Shown: piece by piece, positions 52,444 to 61,939 of the stretch
Layout: each line of letters begins with the position of its first letter
Position numbering within the stretch: the first letter of the stretch is position 1
Assembly (NCBI RefSeq): GCF_004367585.1
Contig: NZ_CP038015.1
Span: 567,001-631,000 of the forward strand
Source: Paenisporosarcina antarctica
GTDB taxonomy: Bacteria > Bacillota > Bacilli > Bacillales_A > Planococcaceae
Direction of reading: 5' to 3'
DNA length: 64,000 nucleotides
Translations under genes and position numbers: made by a program
Notes under the pieces: model-generated
What the model was told of the DNA's origin: nothing
The model's input: the letters and a program-made list of their open reading frames with translations, nothing else
The model's database searches: none

Positions 52444-52852
52444 ACGGTGTCTACTTATTTGACCTGAATTAGTTACCTAAATAAACGAGGGTGTCATCTT
52501 TAGATGATGAAAGTCTGAGTTGTTGAACAAACTGTATATATAGGAACTTCAAGAGCGGCCGAAATTACATCTTCGGCTGCTTTTCTTGTATAGAGGTTGC
52601 AGATCATTCTTTTTTTTATAAATTAATAGGTAGAGTTCAAAGGGAGTTACCGATTTATAGCGAATATATTTAATCAATTTATTACGATACCATATTATAA
52701 TCAATCTTTATGTGGCAGAGAATTTAACTTTTACTACACAATCACAATCGGGACAGATTGTTTGAAAGCTTATTTGAAACACAAATGCATGTCTACTCCA
52801 CTTTGATTGATAATATCTTTCGGATGAACATATAGTACTAGGAAGCCTAATA
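52444..52852. other. Gene-free stretch before the sulfatase
   Basis: Holds a terminator hairpin at 52554-52587 (AGCGGCCGAA / TTCGGCTGCT, then TTTCTT), a remnant of the decayed locus. No other feature seen. Confidence 0.5.
52554..52590 (+). terminator. Terminator behind the decayed binding-protein fragment
   Basis: AGCGGCCGAA pairs with TTCGGCTGCT (one mismatch) around ATTACATC, then TTTCTT. Confidence 0.7.
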
Positions 52853-54604
52853 ATGAGTAGGAGTGACATAGGGTTGAGTAAAAAACGACAGAGAAAGAAC
52901 GAGAACAAAAAGAAACGTCCGAATATTCTTGTTTTAATGGTCGATCAGCAACGATTTCCTGCTGTATATGAAAATGAAGAGTTACAGAAATGGAGTGAAG
53001 AAAACTTAGTTACACAACAATTATTACGAAAAAACGGGATGGAGTTCCTAAATCATTATGCAGGGAGTACTGCTTGCTCGCCAAGTAGAACCACATTATA
53101 TACAGGACAGTATCCATCATTACATGGAGTTTCTCAAACGACTGGAGTTGCAAAAGAATCCTTTGAACCAGACGTATTTTGGCTCGATCCTAATACAGTT
53201 CCTACTATGGGTGATTATTTTCGTGGGAAAGGATACCAAACATTTTGGAAAGGGAAATGGCACGCTTCAGATGAAGATGTTTTAATTCCAGGAACACACG
53301 ATGGAGTTCCTAGCTATAACAAGATAACGGGTGTACCTATTAAAAATAAAAAAGAGGTTTATAAAGAAGCTAACCGTCTTGATCCTTTTGGGTTCTCTGG
53401 TTGGATAGGACCAGAACCTCATGGAACAAGCCCACGTAATTCAGGTTCGTCCGCAGCAATTGGGTTAAGCGGTCGTGACGTGGTGTACTCAGAAGAAACA
53501 GTCAAACTGATAAAGTCATTAGAAAAAGAATCACAGGATTCAAAAGTAAATACACCATGGTTTGCGATGTGTTCATTTGTAAATCCACATGATATTGCTT
53601 TATATGGTGTATTCACAGCTCTTAATCCCTCGTTTAGCTTTGAGGTTGACCCAACACTTCCGTTAATACCTCCAGCTCCTACAGTAGGTGAGTCACTTCT
53701 TACTAAGCCAAGGGCACAGGAAAGTTATCGAATCACGTATCCTAAAGCATTACAGCCAATTTTAGATAACGATTTTTATCGCCATCTATATTACAGTTTG
53801 CAAAAAAAAGCGGATCAAGAAATGCTCAAGGTCTTTAATGCGCTTAAAAACTCGATTTTCTATAAAAATACAATCGTTTTGTTTACCTCAGATCACGGTG
53901 AGTTATTAGGTGCGCATGGTGGTCTACATCAAAAGTGGTATAACATGTACGAAGAGTCCATCCATGTTCCATTAATCATTCATAGCCATGCTCTTTTTTC
54001 TAAAAGCGAAAAAACGGATGTGCTTACTAGTCATGTTGATATCCTGCCTACATTGTTAGGATTAACGGGATTAAATGAAAAGTGTCTACAAGCGAAACTT
54101 TCAAAAAATCATACGGAAGTAAAACCATTAGTCGGTAGAAACTTGACGCCACTACTGGAAGGGAGTGAACAATTTTGTAGAGTGGATGAACCTATCTATT
54201 TTATGACTGATGATGATGTGACGAAAGGATTAAACCAAACTACGGTAACAGGTAAGCCATATAAATCAGTTGTTCAACCTAATCACATCGAAGCTGTCAT
54301 AACAAAACTTAAAACTGGAGCTGGAAATGTAAAAGAGATTTGGAAATTCGCTCGTTACTTTGATAATCCTCAGTTTTCGAGTAACTCTGATGCTAATGAA
54401 TTTGATGAAACAGAAGAATGTCCAAATGCACCAGTATCAGATGAATTTGAATTATACAATCTTACCAAAGACCCACTAGAAGAAAAAAATCTAGCTGACC
54501 CTATATTTGCAACTGAAGAAACAGCTCTCATCCAGCAACTATTAACAGTTATTCTTAAAGATCAAAGCAAGCAAAAACGTCTATATCCAACAAATGATGA
54601 ATGA
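52853..54604 (+). CDS. Sulfatase (cysteine-type, arylsulfatase/choline-sulfatase family)
   Basis: 583 residues. RPNILVLMVDQQRFP is the metal-binding N-terminal motif; ACSPSRTTLYTGQYP has the CxPSR signature with C75 to be converted to formylglycine; WKGKWHASDED and FTSDHGELLGAHG supply further active-site and metal ligands. There is no signal peptide, so it is probably cytoplasmic and acts on an imported sulfated compound. A formylglycine-generating enzyme is required and is not encoded in the window. ATG 52853 follows AGGAAG; a TTG at 52874 is an alternative. A sugar importer and relics of an older sulfatase-binding protein arrangement lie upstream. Confidence 0.88.
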   Translation: MSRSDIGLSKKRQRKNENKKKRPNILVLMVDQQRFPAVYENEELQKWSEENLVTQQLLRKNGMEFLNHYAGSTACSPSRTTLYTGQYPSLHGVSQTTGVAKESFEPDVFWLDPNTVPTMGDYFRGKGYQTFWKGKWHASDEDVLIPGTHDGVPSYNKITGVPIKNKKEVYKEANRLDPFGFSGWIGPEPHGTSPRNSGSSAAIGLSGRDVVYSEETVKLIKSLEKESQDSKVNTPWFAMCSFVNPHDIALYGVFTALNPSFSFEVDPTLPLIPPAPTVGESLLTKPRAQESYRITYPKALQPILDNDFYRHLYYSLQKKADQEMLKVFNALKNSIFYKNTIVLFTSDHGELLGAHGGLHQKWYNMYEESIHVPLIIHSHALFSKSEKTDVLTSHVDILPTLLGLTGLNEKCLQAKLSKNHTEVKPLVGRNLTPLLEGSEQFCRVDEPIYFMTDDDVTKGLNQTTVTGKPYKSVVQPNHIEAVITKLKTGAGNVKEIWKFARYFDNPQFSSNSDANEFDETEECPNAPVSDEFELYNLTKDPLEEKNLADPIFATEETALIQQLLTVILKDQSKQKRLYPTNDE

Positions 54605-54694
54605 ATACTTTAGGAAGAGTACTAGAACGGACTTAAATTTATAGGGGGAAAAATTTTACAGAATTCTAACATTTAAATTCTATTTAATTCATAC

Positions 54695-54732
54695 AAAAGA
54701 CACCTTCAATCAGATGATAGGTGTCTTTTATA
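54695..54732 (+). terminator. Terminator after the sulfatase
   Basis: AAAAGACACCT pairs with AGGTGTCTTTT around TCAATCAGATGAT, then ATATG. It may act in both directions. Confidence 0.75.
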
Positions 54733-54805
54733 TGAATGCTTAAGAAACGGAATTTATATTTCTCCTCATTTCTGGGAGGAATAATCATCTCAAAATAAAT
54801 CTCTA

Positions 54806-55438
54806 CTATTGAGTAGCCTTTGTTTTTAATAATTTTATACTCATTGCAATAAAAACGATTCCTGTTAATTTATTTAAAATGAATTGAACGTTCTTATTTC
54901 CTCTTAATTTATTTGTGGATTGAGAAGAGAAATGAGCAATAAAAAAGCCCCATATGCCACCAGTTACGCAAAAAGTAAGACCTAAAAGTAGAAATGGAAG
55001 AGGGCTTGAATTTTCTGGACTGATAAACTGAGGTATAAATGCAATAAAGAATAGTGCCACTTTAGGATTTGTAATGTTGACTATCAACCCTTGTAGAAAT
55101 ATCTTTCTATGTAACATCACTTGAACGTGTTTTGGTTCTGGAGCAGTGGTCTTTCTAGCTAGGATCATCTTAATGCCTAAATAAGCTAAATATACAGCGC
55201 CTATTATTTTAACGGTATTAAATAGAAAAATAGAATTCATTAAGATAATAGATAAACCAAAGGCAGCTAACAAAGTATGAACGATAGAACCTGAGGTAAT
55301 ACCGAGTGCAGAATAAATACCTGCTTTCGTTCCTTGAGAAATACTTCTGCTTATTATATACATGGTGTCTGGTCCTGGGGTTAGGTTTAATAGAATAGCA
55401 GTCAAAATAAAAATTTCAAAGTTTACAATGCTAAACAT
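54806..55438 (-). CDS. LysE-family amino-acid exporter
   Basis: 210 residues with six helices. FILTAILLNLTPGPDTMYII is the start of the LysE/RhtB family; GIYSALGITSGSIVHTLLAA, VYLAYLGIKMILARK and FLQGLIVNITNPKVALFFIA follow. These proteins export basic or neutral amino acids or homoserine lactones; the substrate here is not defined. AAGGAG lies seven bases before the ATG. Confidence 0.88.
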   Translation of the reverse strand: MFSIVNFEIFILTAILLNLTPGPDTMYIISRSISQGTKAGIYSALGITSGSIVHTLLAAFGLSIILMNSIFLFNTVKIIGAVYLAYLGIKMILARKTTAPEPKHVQVMLHRKIFLQGLIVNITNPKVALFFIAFIPQFISPENSSPLPFLLLGLTFCVTGGIWGFFIAHFSSQSTNKLRGNKNVQFILNKLTGIVFIAMSIKLLKTKATQ

Positions 55439-55509
55439 TTACATTCTCCTTATATAAATCATGTATTCTGTCACCTATGTATTTTTCTCTTTAAGAAAAA
55501 AGAGGACAA

Positions 55510-56412
55510 TTAAATTTGTCGCGTCCACCTTTTAGAAAGAATGGTTTTACCTTTGACATTTATGATGAAGACACCAGATAGTGCAATTATTCCTCCAATT
55601 AACGACAGAGTTGTTGGCCATTCACTTAGCCAAATCCATGCAACACAAATCGCAACTGCCGGTTCGAGGTACATCATACTGGCTACAGAACTTGCATTAC
55701 CTAAAGAAAGGGCAATCGCCCAAGTGACATAAGCAATGGCAGCCGGAAAAATACCCACATAAAGGGTAGATAAATGAGCTTCGATTGTGGCGTTTTGAAT
55801 GGATGTAAAAAGTCCGGGCGAAAAAAAGAAAAAAGGAAGCGTCCCTGCCCAAGTAAAATAAGCTGTCAATTCAATCGGATTGTAACGAGTTAACAATGTT
55901 TTTTGAAATACAAAGAACACGGATGTTGCAACTGCCGCTATTAAAACTAAAATCGCTCCATTAGACAATGTGAGGGATGGGCCAGTTGATCCCAATGTAA
56001 TGCACAAAATCCCAATAAACCCAACACCGAGTCCAATCCATCCAAGAGAGGTTAAACGTTCCTTTAATATTAGGATAGCGATGATCGCAGTAAAGATGGG
56101 TGTTGAGCCTATTAGCATACCAGCTGTACCAGCAGTGATGGTTTGTACACCGAAAGTTACCCCGATATGATAGACACTAATACCTGTCCAGCCGAGAATA
56201 ATAATTCTTAATAAATCGCTTTTGTTGGGTAAACGGAATTTGCTCCCTGGCCACAAGGCATAAATGAGAAATAACCCAGATGCAATAAGATAACGAACTA
56301 GCACTAGATGACCGGCATCGTAGCCACCTTGTAAACTAGCACGTATAGCAGCAAAAGCAGAACCCCATATAATAATCGTAATAAATGCCATTAATAAAGC
56401 CTTTGTGTTCAA
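55510..56412 (-). CDS. EamA-family (DMT superfamily) transporter
   Basis: 300 residues with ten helices in two EamA repeats (about 5-135 and 150-285). The first begins MAFITIIIWGSAFAAIRASL, with GTAGMLIGSTPIFTAIIAIL; the second contains YVGIFPAAIAYVTWAIALSL and MYLEPAVAICVAWIWLSEWP. The family exports metabolites or amino acids. It starts with TTG behind AAGGAGAG, and is on the same strand as the LysE gene 70 bases downstream, so the two may be co-expressed exporters. Confidence 0.88.
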   Translation of the reverse strand: MNTKALLMAFITIIIWGSAFAAIRASLQGGYDAGHLVLVRYLIASGLFLIYALWPGSKFRLPNKSDLLRIIILGWTGISVYHIGVTFGVQTITAGTAGMLIGSTPIFTAIIAILILKERLTSLGWIGLGVGFIGILCITLGSTGPSLTLSNGAILVLIAAVATSVFFVFQKTLLTRYNPIELTAYFTWAGTLPFFFFSPGLFTSIQNATIEAHLSTLYVGIFPAAIAYVTWAIALSLGNASSVASMMYLEPAVAICVAWIWLSEWPTTLSLIGGIIALSGVFIINVKGKTILSKRWTRQI

Positions 56413-56735
56413 ATTTATCTCTCCTTAAAACGTTCAAAATAACGCTCCCTTGAGTGAACACAATGGGAATTAGATGTCTTTTATTATAATCTAGAAAATA
56501 CGTGGTGAATAAGATATATAGGTAGGTTAAAGAATACCTTAACATTACAGCTTTTTGCGATTTTGTAAACAATACAAGTGTACTCTTTTTGCTAATCGAA
56601 TCTGTTTAGCGAACTTGGAAAAGGATAATTTACAGATGGTTTTGTATGACATGGTGGATTCAAATAATTGTTCAACCCGGTACTGTTTATTTTTTATAGT
56701 AAAATATAAACAGTAACAGGGGAGTAAATGAAAAA

Positions 56736-58118
56736 TTACTCTTTTGGTAAGTGGATACTGATTGTTGTTCCTTCTTGAAGTCCAGTCTTAACTGTGATGC
56801 TGCCTTTATGCAAATGAATAATATTCTTTACTATAGCGAGACCAAGCCCCGTTCCTTCTGTTTTGCGACTTCGTGCTTTATCTACCCGATAGAATCGATC
56901 GAATGCCTGATTTAGCTGTTCTTCAGACATTCCGATACCCTCATCGTGGATAGATATAGTGATTTGGTTATCATCGTTATATGTTTCAATGTAAATATTG
57001 CCATTTTTCTCGCTATATTTAATCGCATTACTCAATAGGTTCTCCCACACAGTTTGAAGCAATGGCGCATTTCCCATTATATTGTCAGCTTTTAAGGAAT
57101 GTGAGAGGCCCATTTCTTTTTCTTCTAATTTCCATCGAAATCTTTTAATGGTTTCTAACCATTGTGTATTAATAGAAAGTGGTTCTAAATCTTGAAGTTT
57201 AGTTACTTCATCCAAAGTAGTTAATGAAAGTAATTGCTTGGTTAGTTGGGAAAGTCGAGTAGTCTCTAAGTGGACAATATTTCTGTAAGCAGTTTGTTGT
57301 TTTTTTGATAGGTCGGGCTGATCTAATAGTGTCAGGTAGCTTTGAATATTATGGAGTGGAGACTGAATATCATGAGAGACGTTGTTCACAAATTCTTTTC
57401 GCTTTTTTAGTAGCTCTTTTAATTGACCACGCATAAGCTGAAAACTTTCTGCTAACTGACCTATTTCATCTTTTCGATGGATATTTATAGGTTCATCAAA
57501 AGATTCAATGGCCATTTTTTTGGTTACATTGGTTAAGTGTGTGATCGGATCAATGAGTTTTTTAGCTACTAGGATCATCCCTAAAATACTTAACAGCATT
57601 AGACCGATAGCAAGGCCACCGAATAAAAGCCGGAGTTCTCCAAACAACATGTCGATGTTTGGACGAATAAAAAGTGCATGTTCTATGCCATCAACTGTCA
57701 AAGGTACGCCTACAGAATTTCTCAATTCATTTGCAAAAAAACCTGTCACAAACGTTTTTCGAGGGAAATTAAGCATACCGTGATATACATCACCGGCTAT
57801 AACAGTAGAGATTAGATCCTCCGATAATATTTTTTCGCGGTAAGCTCCTCCATAAAATAAACCAATACCTTTTTCGTCCTCGATATAAAGTTGATAACCT
57901 GATGCGCCTAACATATCTAACGCTGGGCTAAGCTGTGAAGAATCAAGACCTTCCAAGTATGTCGCCATTTCAGTTGCTATCGCTACGTTCTTGGCATCAT
58001 TATCTTCTTTAACAAATTGGTGGTAATAAGTATTCATTACATAAAAGGAAGTAACACTACTTATAAGCATTGTTAAAAGGGTAAACCATATGAACTTAAC
58101 ATAAAGGGAATGTGTCAT
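56736..58118 (-). CDS. hssS: Sensor histidine kinase, HssS-like
   Basis: 460 residues with helices at about 9-28 and 160-184, an extracellular domain of 130 residues, HAMP (KLIDPITHLTNVTKKMAIES), the phospho-acceptor H249 in EFVNNVSHDIQSPLHNIQSY, and ATPase boxes N (LLSNAIKYSEKNG), G1 (DEGIGMSEEQL) and G2 (EGTGLGLAIVKNIIHLHKG). Its length and position beside an OmpR-type regulator and a two-gene ABC exporter match the heme sensor HssS. The start overlaps the regulator stop by four bases. Sensing of heme is inferred from context. Confidence 0.85.
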   Translation of the reverse strand: MTHSLYVKFIWFTLLTMLISSVTSFYVMNTYYHQFVKEDNDAKNVAIATEMATYLEGLDSSQLSPALDMLGASGYQLYIEDEKGIGLFYGGAYREKILSEDLISTVIAGDVYHGMLNFPRKTFVTGFFANELRNSVGVPLTVDGIEHALFIRPNIDMLFGELRLLFGGLAIGLMLLSILGMILVAKKLIDPITHLTNVTKKMAIESFDEPINIHRKDEIGQLAESFQLMRGQLKELLKKRKEFVNNVSHDIQSPLHNIQSYLTLLDQPDLSKKQQTAYRNIVHLETTRLSQLTKQLLSLTTLDEVTKLQDLEPLSINTQWLETIKRFRWKLEEKEMGLSHSLKADNIMGNAPLLQTVWENLLSNAIKYSEKNGNIYIETYNDDNQITISIHDEGIGMSEEQLNQAFDRFYRVDKARSRKTEGTGLGLAIVKNIIHLHKGSITVKTGLQEGTTISIHLPKE

Positions 58119-58789
58119 GTTACTCCCTCGAGTTTATATCCGACTCCCCGTACTGTTGTGATTTGAAGATCTGGTGCCCACGTTGAAAGTCTATTACGAA
58201 TCCGTTTAATATGAACATTCACGGTTTGATCATCGCCTGCGTAGTTGATGCCCCAGACACTCTCAATGATTTGATCTCTGGTGAAAACAGACTTAGGTCG
58301 AGAAGCTAGGAGACGTAAAACTTCGAACTCTTTAAGAGGAAGCATCAGGGTTTCGCTAGCAGTCTGAACTTCATAGCTTCTACCATCAATTTTTATTGAG
58401 CCAATACATATAATCTCATCCTGATGCTTATCATATCTTCTCAAAATGGCTTGAATTCGGAAAAGTAACTCCTTAAATTCAAACGGTTTTACTATATAAT
58501 CATCAGAACCTGATTTAAATCCTTTTTCTTTGTCCTCAATTTGATGTCTCGCGGTTAATAAAATAACAGGTATCTCGTAAATCTTTTTTAGTTCCTTTGT
58601 AACTTCAAATCCATTGATTTCGGGCATCATAATATCGATTACGGCTAGATCTACTTTTTGTGTTCTCATCAATAAGAGAGCCTCATTACCAGAATATGCA
58701 GAGACTACTTCATAGCCAAAACGATTTAATTCAATTTGTACAAATTTCACCATGTTTTGATCATCGTCCACTACTAAAATTCTTGTCAT
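58115..58789 (-). CDS. hssR: OmpR-family response regulator, HssR-like
   Basis: 224 residues, the same length as Staphylococcus aureus HssR. The receiver has ILVVDDDQNMVKF, D52 in LAVIDIMMPEINGFEV, T in ILLTARH and K in YIVKPFEFKELLFRIQAILR. The winged helix (about 125-222) ends in HIKRIRNRLSTWAPDLQITT and VRGVGYKLEG. It would bind the GTTCAT direct repeat upstream of the exporter. GAGAGGAAG lies before the ATG. Confidence 0.88.
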   Translation of the reverse strand: MTRILVVDDDQNMVKFVQIELNRFGYEVVSAYSGNEALLLMRTQKVDLAVIDIMMPEINGFEVTKELKKIYEIPVILLTARHQIEDKEKGFKSGSDDYIVKPFEFKELLFRIQAILRRYDKHQDEIICIGSIKIDGRSYEVQTASETLMLPLKEFEVLRLLASRPKSVFTRDQIIESVWGINYAGDDQTVNVHIKRIRNRLSTWAPDLQITTVRGVGYKLEGVT

Positions 58790-58904
58790 ATTCTCTTCCT
58801 CTCAGCATATAAACAGTAGCAAGATCTAATTGCTTAAGTGGTTCCTATGTATTTGCATGTATCAAGTCTATAGTTATTATAACCACAAGTGAGGTTAATC
58901 AAAA

Positions 58905-58932
58905 TAGGTTCCCTAAGCCGAAGGAACCTAGT
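58905..58932 (-). terminator. Terminator of the exporter operon
   Basis: TAGGTTCC pairs with GGAACCTA around a ten-base loop; the minus strand continues TTTTGATT. It separates hrtBA from the hssRS promoter. Confidence 0.65.
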
Positions 58933-58993
58933 ATTATCTTACTTTTATTAGGAATCTTAGTATATATCATTCCCTTTACCACGTTTTATACAG

Positions 58994-59668
58994 TTACTTA
59001 ATTAAACCATCTCTCATGGTTACTATGTTATCTGCATATAACAGCATTTCTTCATCATGTGTTACCATCAACGTTGTAATTTTCATCGTTTTAGTTAAGT
59101 CTTTAATTAAGTTCATTATGTCTATTGATCTTCGAGAATCTAAACTTGCGGTTGGCTCATCTGCAAACAACATTTTTGGCTTGTGTATCAACGCTCTAGC
59201 AACGGCTACTCTCTGCCTTTCTCCTCCTGATAAAGATGATGGAAAAGCGTCTTTCCGATGATACATGTCTACCAACTTAAGTAACTTTTCTACTTCATTT
59301 CTTTGTTCTTGTTTTTTTAGCCTTACTTCAGAGATTTCGAGCATGAGTGTAAGTTGGTCTTCAACTGAAAGAAACGGAACAAGATGAGATGACTGAAATA
59401 TAAAGCCAAACTGCTTTGCTCTAATTTTTCTAATTTGTTCTTGGTTCATTTCACTTAAATTTATCCCTTGAAAATAAATTCGCCCTTCAGTTGCACGCTG
59501 AAGTCCTGCTGCTATAGTAAGCATAGTGCTCTTTCCAGATCCTGATGCACCAATTAATGCAGTTATTTGTCCTTCTTTTAAAGTTAGATTAATCCCTTTC
59601 AATACTTGCTCTTTTATTTCTCTGTTTTTAAATGTTTTTTTAACATCATTAATTTGAAATATGGTCAT
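58994..59668 (-). CDS. hrtA: ABC exporter ATP-binding protein, HrtA-like
   Basis: 224 residues from the ATG at 59668 with GAGAGGG upstream; the longer frame runs back into the permease gene. Walker A LIGASGSGKSTMLTIAAGL, Q-loop FGFIFQSSHLVPFLSVEDQL, signature SSLSGGERQRVAVARAL, Walker B MLFADEPTASLDS and H-loop MVTHDEEM are intact. It belongs to the MacB/LolD-type ATPases. With the FtsX-like permease it forms a heme/hemin exporter in Staphylococcus; the same role is inferred here from the regulatory neighbours. Confidence 0.88.
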   Translation of the reverse strand: MTIFQINDVKKTFKNREIKEQVLKGINLTLKEGQITALIGASGSGKSTMLTIAAGLQRATEGRIYFQGINLSEMNQEQIRKIRAKQFGFIFQSSHLVPFLSVEDQLTLMLEISEVRLKKQEQRNEVEKLLKLVDMYHRKDAFPSSLSGGERQRVAVARALIHKPKMLFADEPTASLDSRRSIDIMNLIKDLTKTMKITTLMVTHDEEMLLYADNIVTMRDGLIK

Positions 59669-59669
59669 A

Positions 59670-60704
59670 TTATCCCTCTCCTTGTTGAATTGCTTGAATA
59701 GGTTCAACTTTTTTAATTTGAATCCCTGAAATTGTAGCCCCAACAAATCCAATAACTCCAAAGATTAAAGACAGTTGAATACTTGTTCCAATAGATAAAT
59801 CAAAAGGCAACCCTTTTGGAGCTATTAGTGCAAATGCTTGGCTTAAAATAATAGATATACCTAGAGAAATCAAGGTAATAAAAATCATTTGGTACCACAT
59901 CATGACAAACAAAGAAATAGTTTTGAAGCCAAGAGCTTTTAATATCCCATACAACCCTATTTTTTGGACATTCATCATGTAGAAAAATATTGAAAATAAC
60001 ATCCCACTAATTACTACTAAAAACCAAGTAATCATATTCAATGAGAGTTGTTCTGCACTGTAGCTTGGAATTGTTTTGAGAAATTCATTAGTAGAAAATG
60101 ACTGAAGTCCTGAAAAGGATTGAGCTTCATCTTGTCCTGGGATAAAGATTAGTTGCATCTCATTCAATTTATAGATCTCTTTGTAATCATTCGTATTGAT
60201 AAAAGCTACAGGTGCATGACTAAATTTCTTTTGGTCTACGAACCCTTTTACTTTGAATTCGCCACTGATTTGATTGTTCGTTAACGTATCTCCAATCTTC
60301 ATTCCTTCATCTTCCAATGATTGATCTACTATCACATCTCCTTTACTAAGTTCTTCAAACAAATGTGATTCAGTCGTTGTTACAAAAGCAACACTTTGTT
60401 GTTTACCATTACGATCATTCAGAAAGCCCATTTGTATGGAAAGTGCTACAGATTCTTTATAGTTGCCTAAGATGTTAGCCTCAAGTTTGCCATCAATTTT
60501 AGAAGCATTAAAAATTTCTTCTGCATTTGTATTCATATAAAATTGACCTTCTGGCAGATCTTTAATAATCGCTGCATTATCTTGAGATAAACCATTTGCT
60601 AGTCCAGAAATAATAAATGTTAAAAAACTAATTAAAAATATAATAGATCCTAAAATCATGAAACGCACTTTGCTTTTTTTAATCTCTTTCCATGCAATAT
60701 TCAT
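59670..60704 (-). CDS. hrtB: ABC exporter permease, HrtB-like (FtsX family)
   Basis: 344 residues. An N-terminal helix (MILGSIIFLISFLTFIISGL), a large extracellular domain (about 40-225) and three C-terminal helices (WFLVVISGMLFSIFFYMMNV, MWYQMIFITLISLGISIILS, LSLIFGVIGFVGATISGIQI) are the MacB/FtsX topology. ANGLSQDNAAIIKDLP resembles HrtB. It is the first gene of the operon with GGAGGAAG upstream, and the ATPase starts two bases after its end. A direct-repeat operator precedes it. Confidence 0.85.
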   Translation of the reverse strand: MNIAWKEIKKSKVRFMILGSIIFLISFLTFIISGLANGLSQDNAAIIKDLPEGQFYMNTNAEEIFNASKIDGKLEANILGNYKESVALSIQMGFLNDRNGKQQSVAFVTTTESHLFEELSKGDVIVDQSLEDEGMKIGDTLTNNQISGEFKVKGFVDQKKFSHAPVAFINTNDYKEIYKLNEMQLIFIPGQDEAQSFSGLQSFSTNEFLKTIPSYSAEQLSLNMITWFLVVISGMLFSIFFYMMNVQKIGLYGILKALGFKTISLFVMMWYQMIFITLISLGISIILSQAFALIAPKGLPFDLSIGTSIQLSLIFGVIGFVGATISGIQIKKVEPIQAIQQGEG

Positions 60705-60735
60705 ATAACTTCCTCCAGTTCTACTTGCTAATTAG

Positions 60736-60768
60736 AGTATAGTTTTGGATGATGAACTAAACATGAAC
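60736..60768 (-). promoter_or_regulatory. Promoter and HssR-type direct repeat of the exporter operon
   Basis: On the minus strand GTTCATGTTTAGTTCATCAT carries two GTTCAT units (starting 60768 and 60757) exactly eleven bases apart, one helical turn. TATACT (60741-60736) lies ten bases further as the -10. S. aureus HssR binds a GTTCATATT direct repeat before hrtAB; the similarity supports the same regulatory link. Confidence 0.7.
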
Positions 60769-61116
60769 AAAGGATTACAATTCATTCGTGTTGAGAAGGC
60801 AAAACTTTAGTAACCGATGGAATCTTAAAAAAGGATTCATTTGGAGGATGACTTAAATTATTTAGTAAAACGTAATGGGGGTTGGCAATTCCTTAATTTT
60901 TGATATGCAGGGAGCGGATTGAAGAACCAGTGGATTTTGGGTTTAATTATTCACGCTAAAAACACTTTACAATGGAGTTAATTAACAGATGACGCTTGGT
61001 ATGTAGGATGGGACAATCAAGAATAGCTAAAAATCTTCAACAACTGGCGCTTATAATTTAAACTATATTTTGTGAAAAAAACAGCCTATCCATTATCTCG
61101 GACGGGCTGTTTTAAT
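60769..61116. other. Gene-free stretch with terminator
   Basis: No credible gene. A terminator hairpin lies at 61078-61115. Confidence 0.45.
61078..61115 (-). terminator. Terminator of the OsmC gene
   Basis: AAAACAGCC(TATCC) pairs with (GGACG)GGCTGTTTT around ATTATCTC; T-rich flank on the minus strand (TTTTTTCAC). Confidence 0.75.
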
Positions 61117-61569
61117 TTATTCAGCTAATGTAATTTTAATATCTAATTCCAATTCCACGTTTCCAGCAAGCGCTTTACTAATCATACAAGCTGTTTCTGC
61201 TTTTTTTGCGATACGTTCTACTAACGAAAGAGTACGCTCTATCGTGCCAGCTGCTAATACAATATGTGGACGGTGAATGATTTTTTCATACGTTAGAGCT
61301 CCGCTTTGCGCAACTGCCACAATTGCTTCTGATTTAACCGTTAAAGCAACTTGTTCAATCTTATTAAATCCTAACATTGCTGCTAAGGTAGCTGTATAAC
61401 AAGTAGCTGCAGCTGCTAATAACATTTCCTCTGGATTCGTTCCGATTCCAGGACCTTTTAATTCACTTGGAACAGATACTTGAGTTTTTAACGTTTTTGT
61501 TTCTAATTGACCTACACCTGTGCGAGGGCCTTTCCAATCTAGTGATAGTTGAAATGAGTGCTTTTCCAT
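61117..61569 (-). CDS. OsmC/Ohr-family peroxiredoxin-like protein
   Basis: 150 residues of the OsmC fold. GIGTNPEEMLLAAAATCYTA holds the first redox cysteine and KAETACMISKAL the second, as in the SACOL1771-like branch of the family. These enzymes reduce organic peroxides with thiols. The ATG has GGAGGTG upstream. It is expressed alone. Confidence 0.88.
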   Translation of the reverse strand: MEKHSFQLSLDWKGPRTGVGQLETKTLKTQVSVPSELKGPGIGTNPEEMLLAAAATCYTATLAAMLGFNKIEQVALTVKSEAIVAVAQSGALTYEKIIHRPHIVLAAGTIERTLSLVERIAKKAETACMISKALAGNVELELDIKITLAE

Positions 61570-61939
61570 GATAACACCTCCACATAAATCTAGTTACAAA
61601 TTACTATATTAAATTATGGTACAAAAATACTGCGTCAATACTTTATATCATTTACATTGTAGAATTTCAATTAAATGAACTTGTTCTAATAATTACACAT
61701 AAAAGAAAGGGATGAGCCTTAATACTTTACTTATTTAATTATTCTGAAACAAATAAAAGAATTATGTTATTATTTACATGTATCTATTAAACATGGAATT
61801 TATATGAAAAATAATAATGTTAGAAATCGTCAAAATAGCTAAGGTGAAATGATGGACAACTAATCGAAATCACTTGTTTTAATGAATATTTAAAATTCAA
61901 CTAGCTCGATAGTTCGTTCAATTAATAGGAGGAACTTAC
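61570..61939. other. Divergent intergenic region
   Basis: About 370 AT-rich bases between divergent genes. No gene or recognisable operator; promoters are presumably here. Confidence 0.4.
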
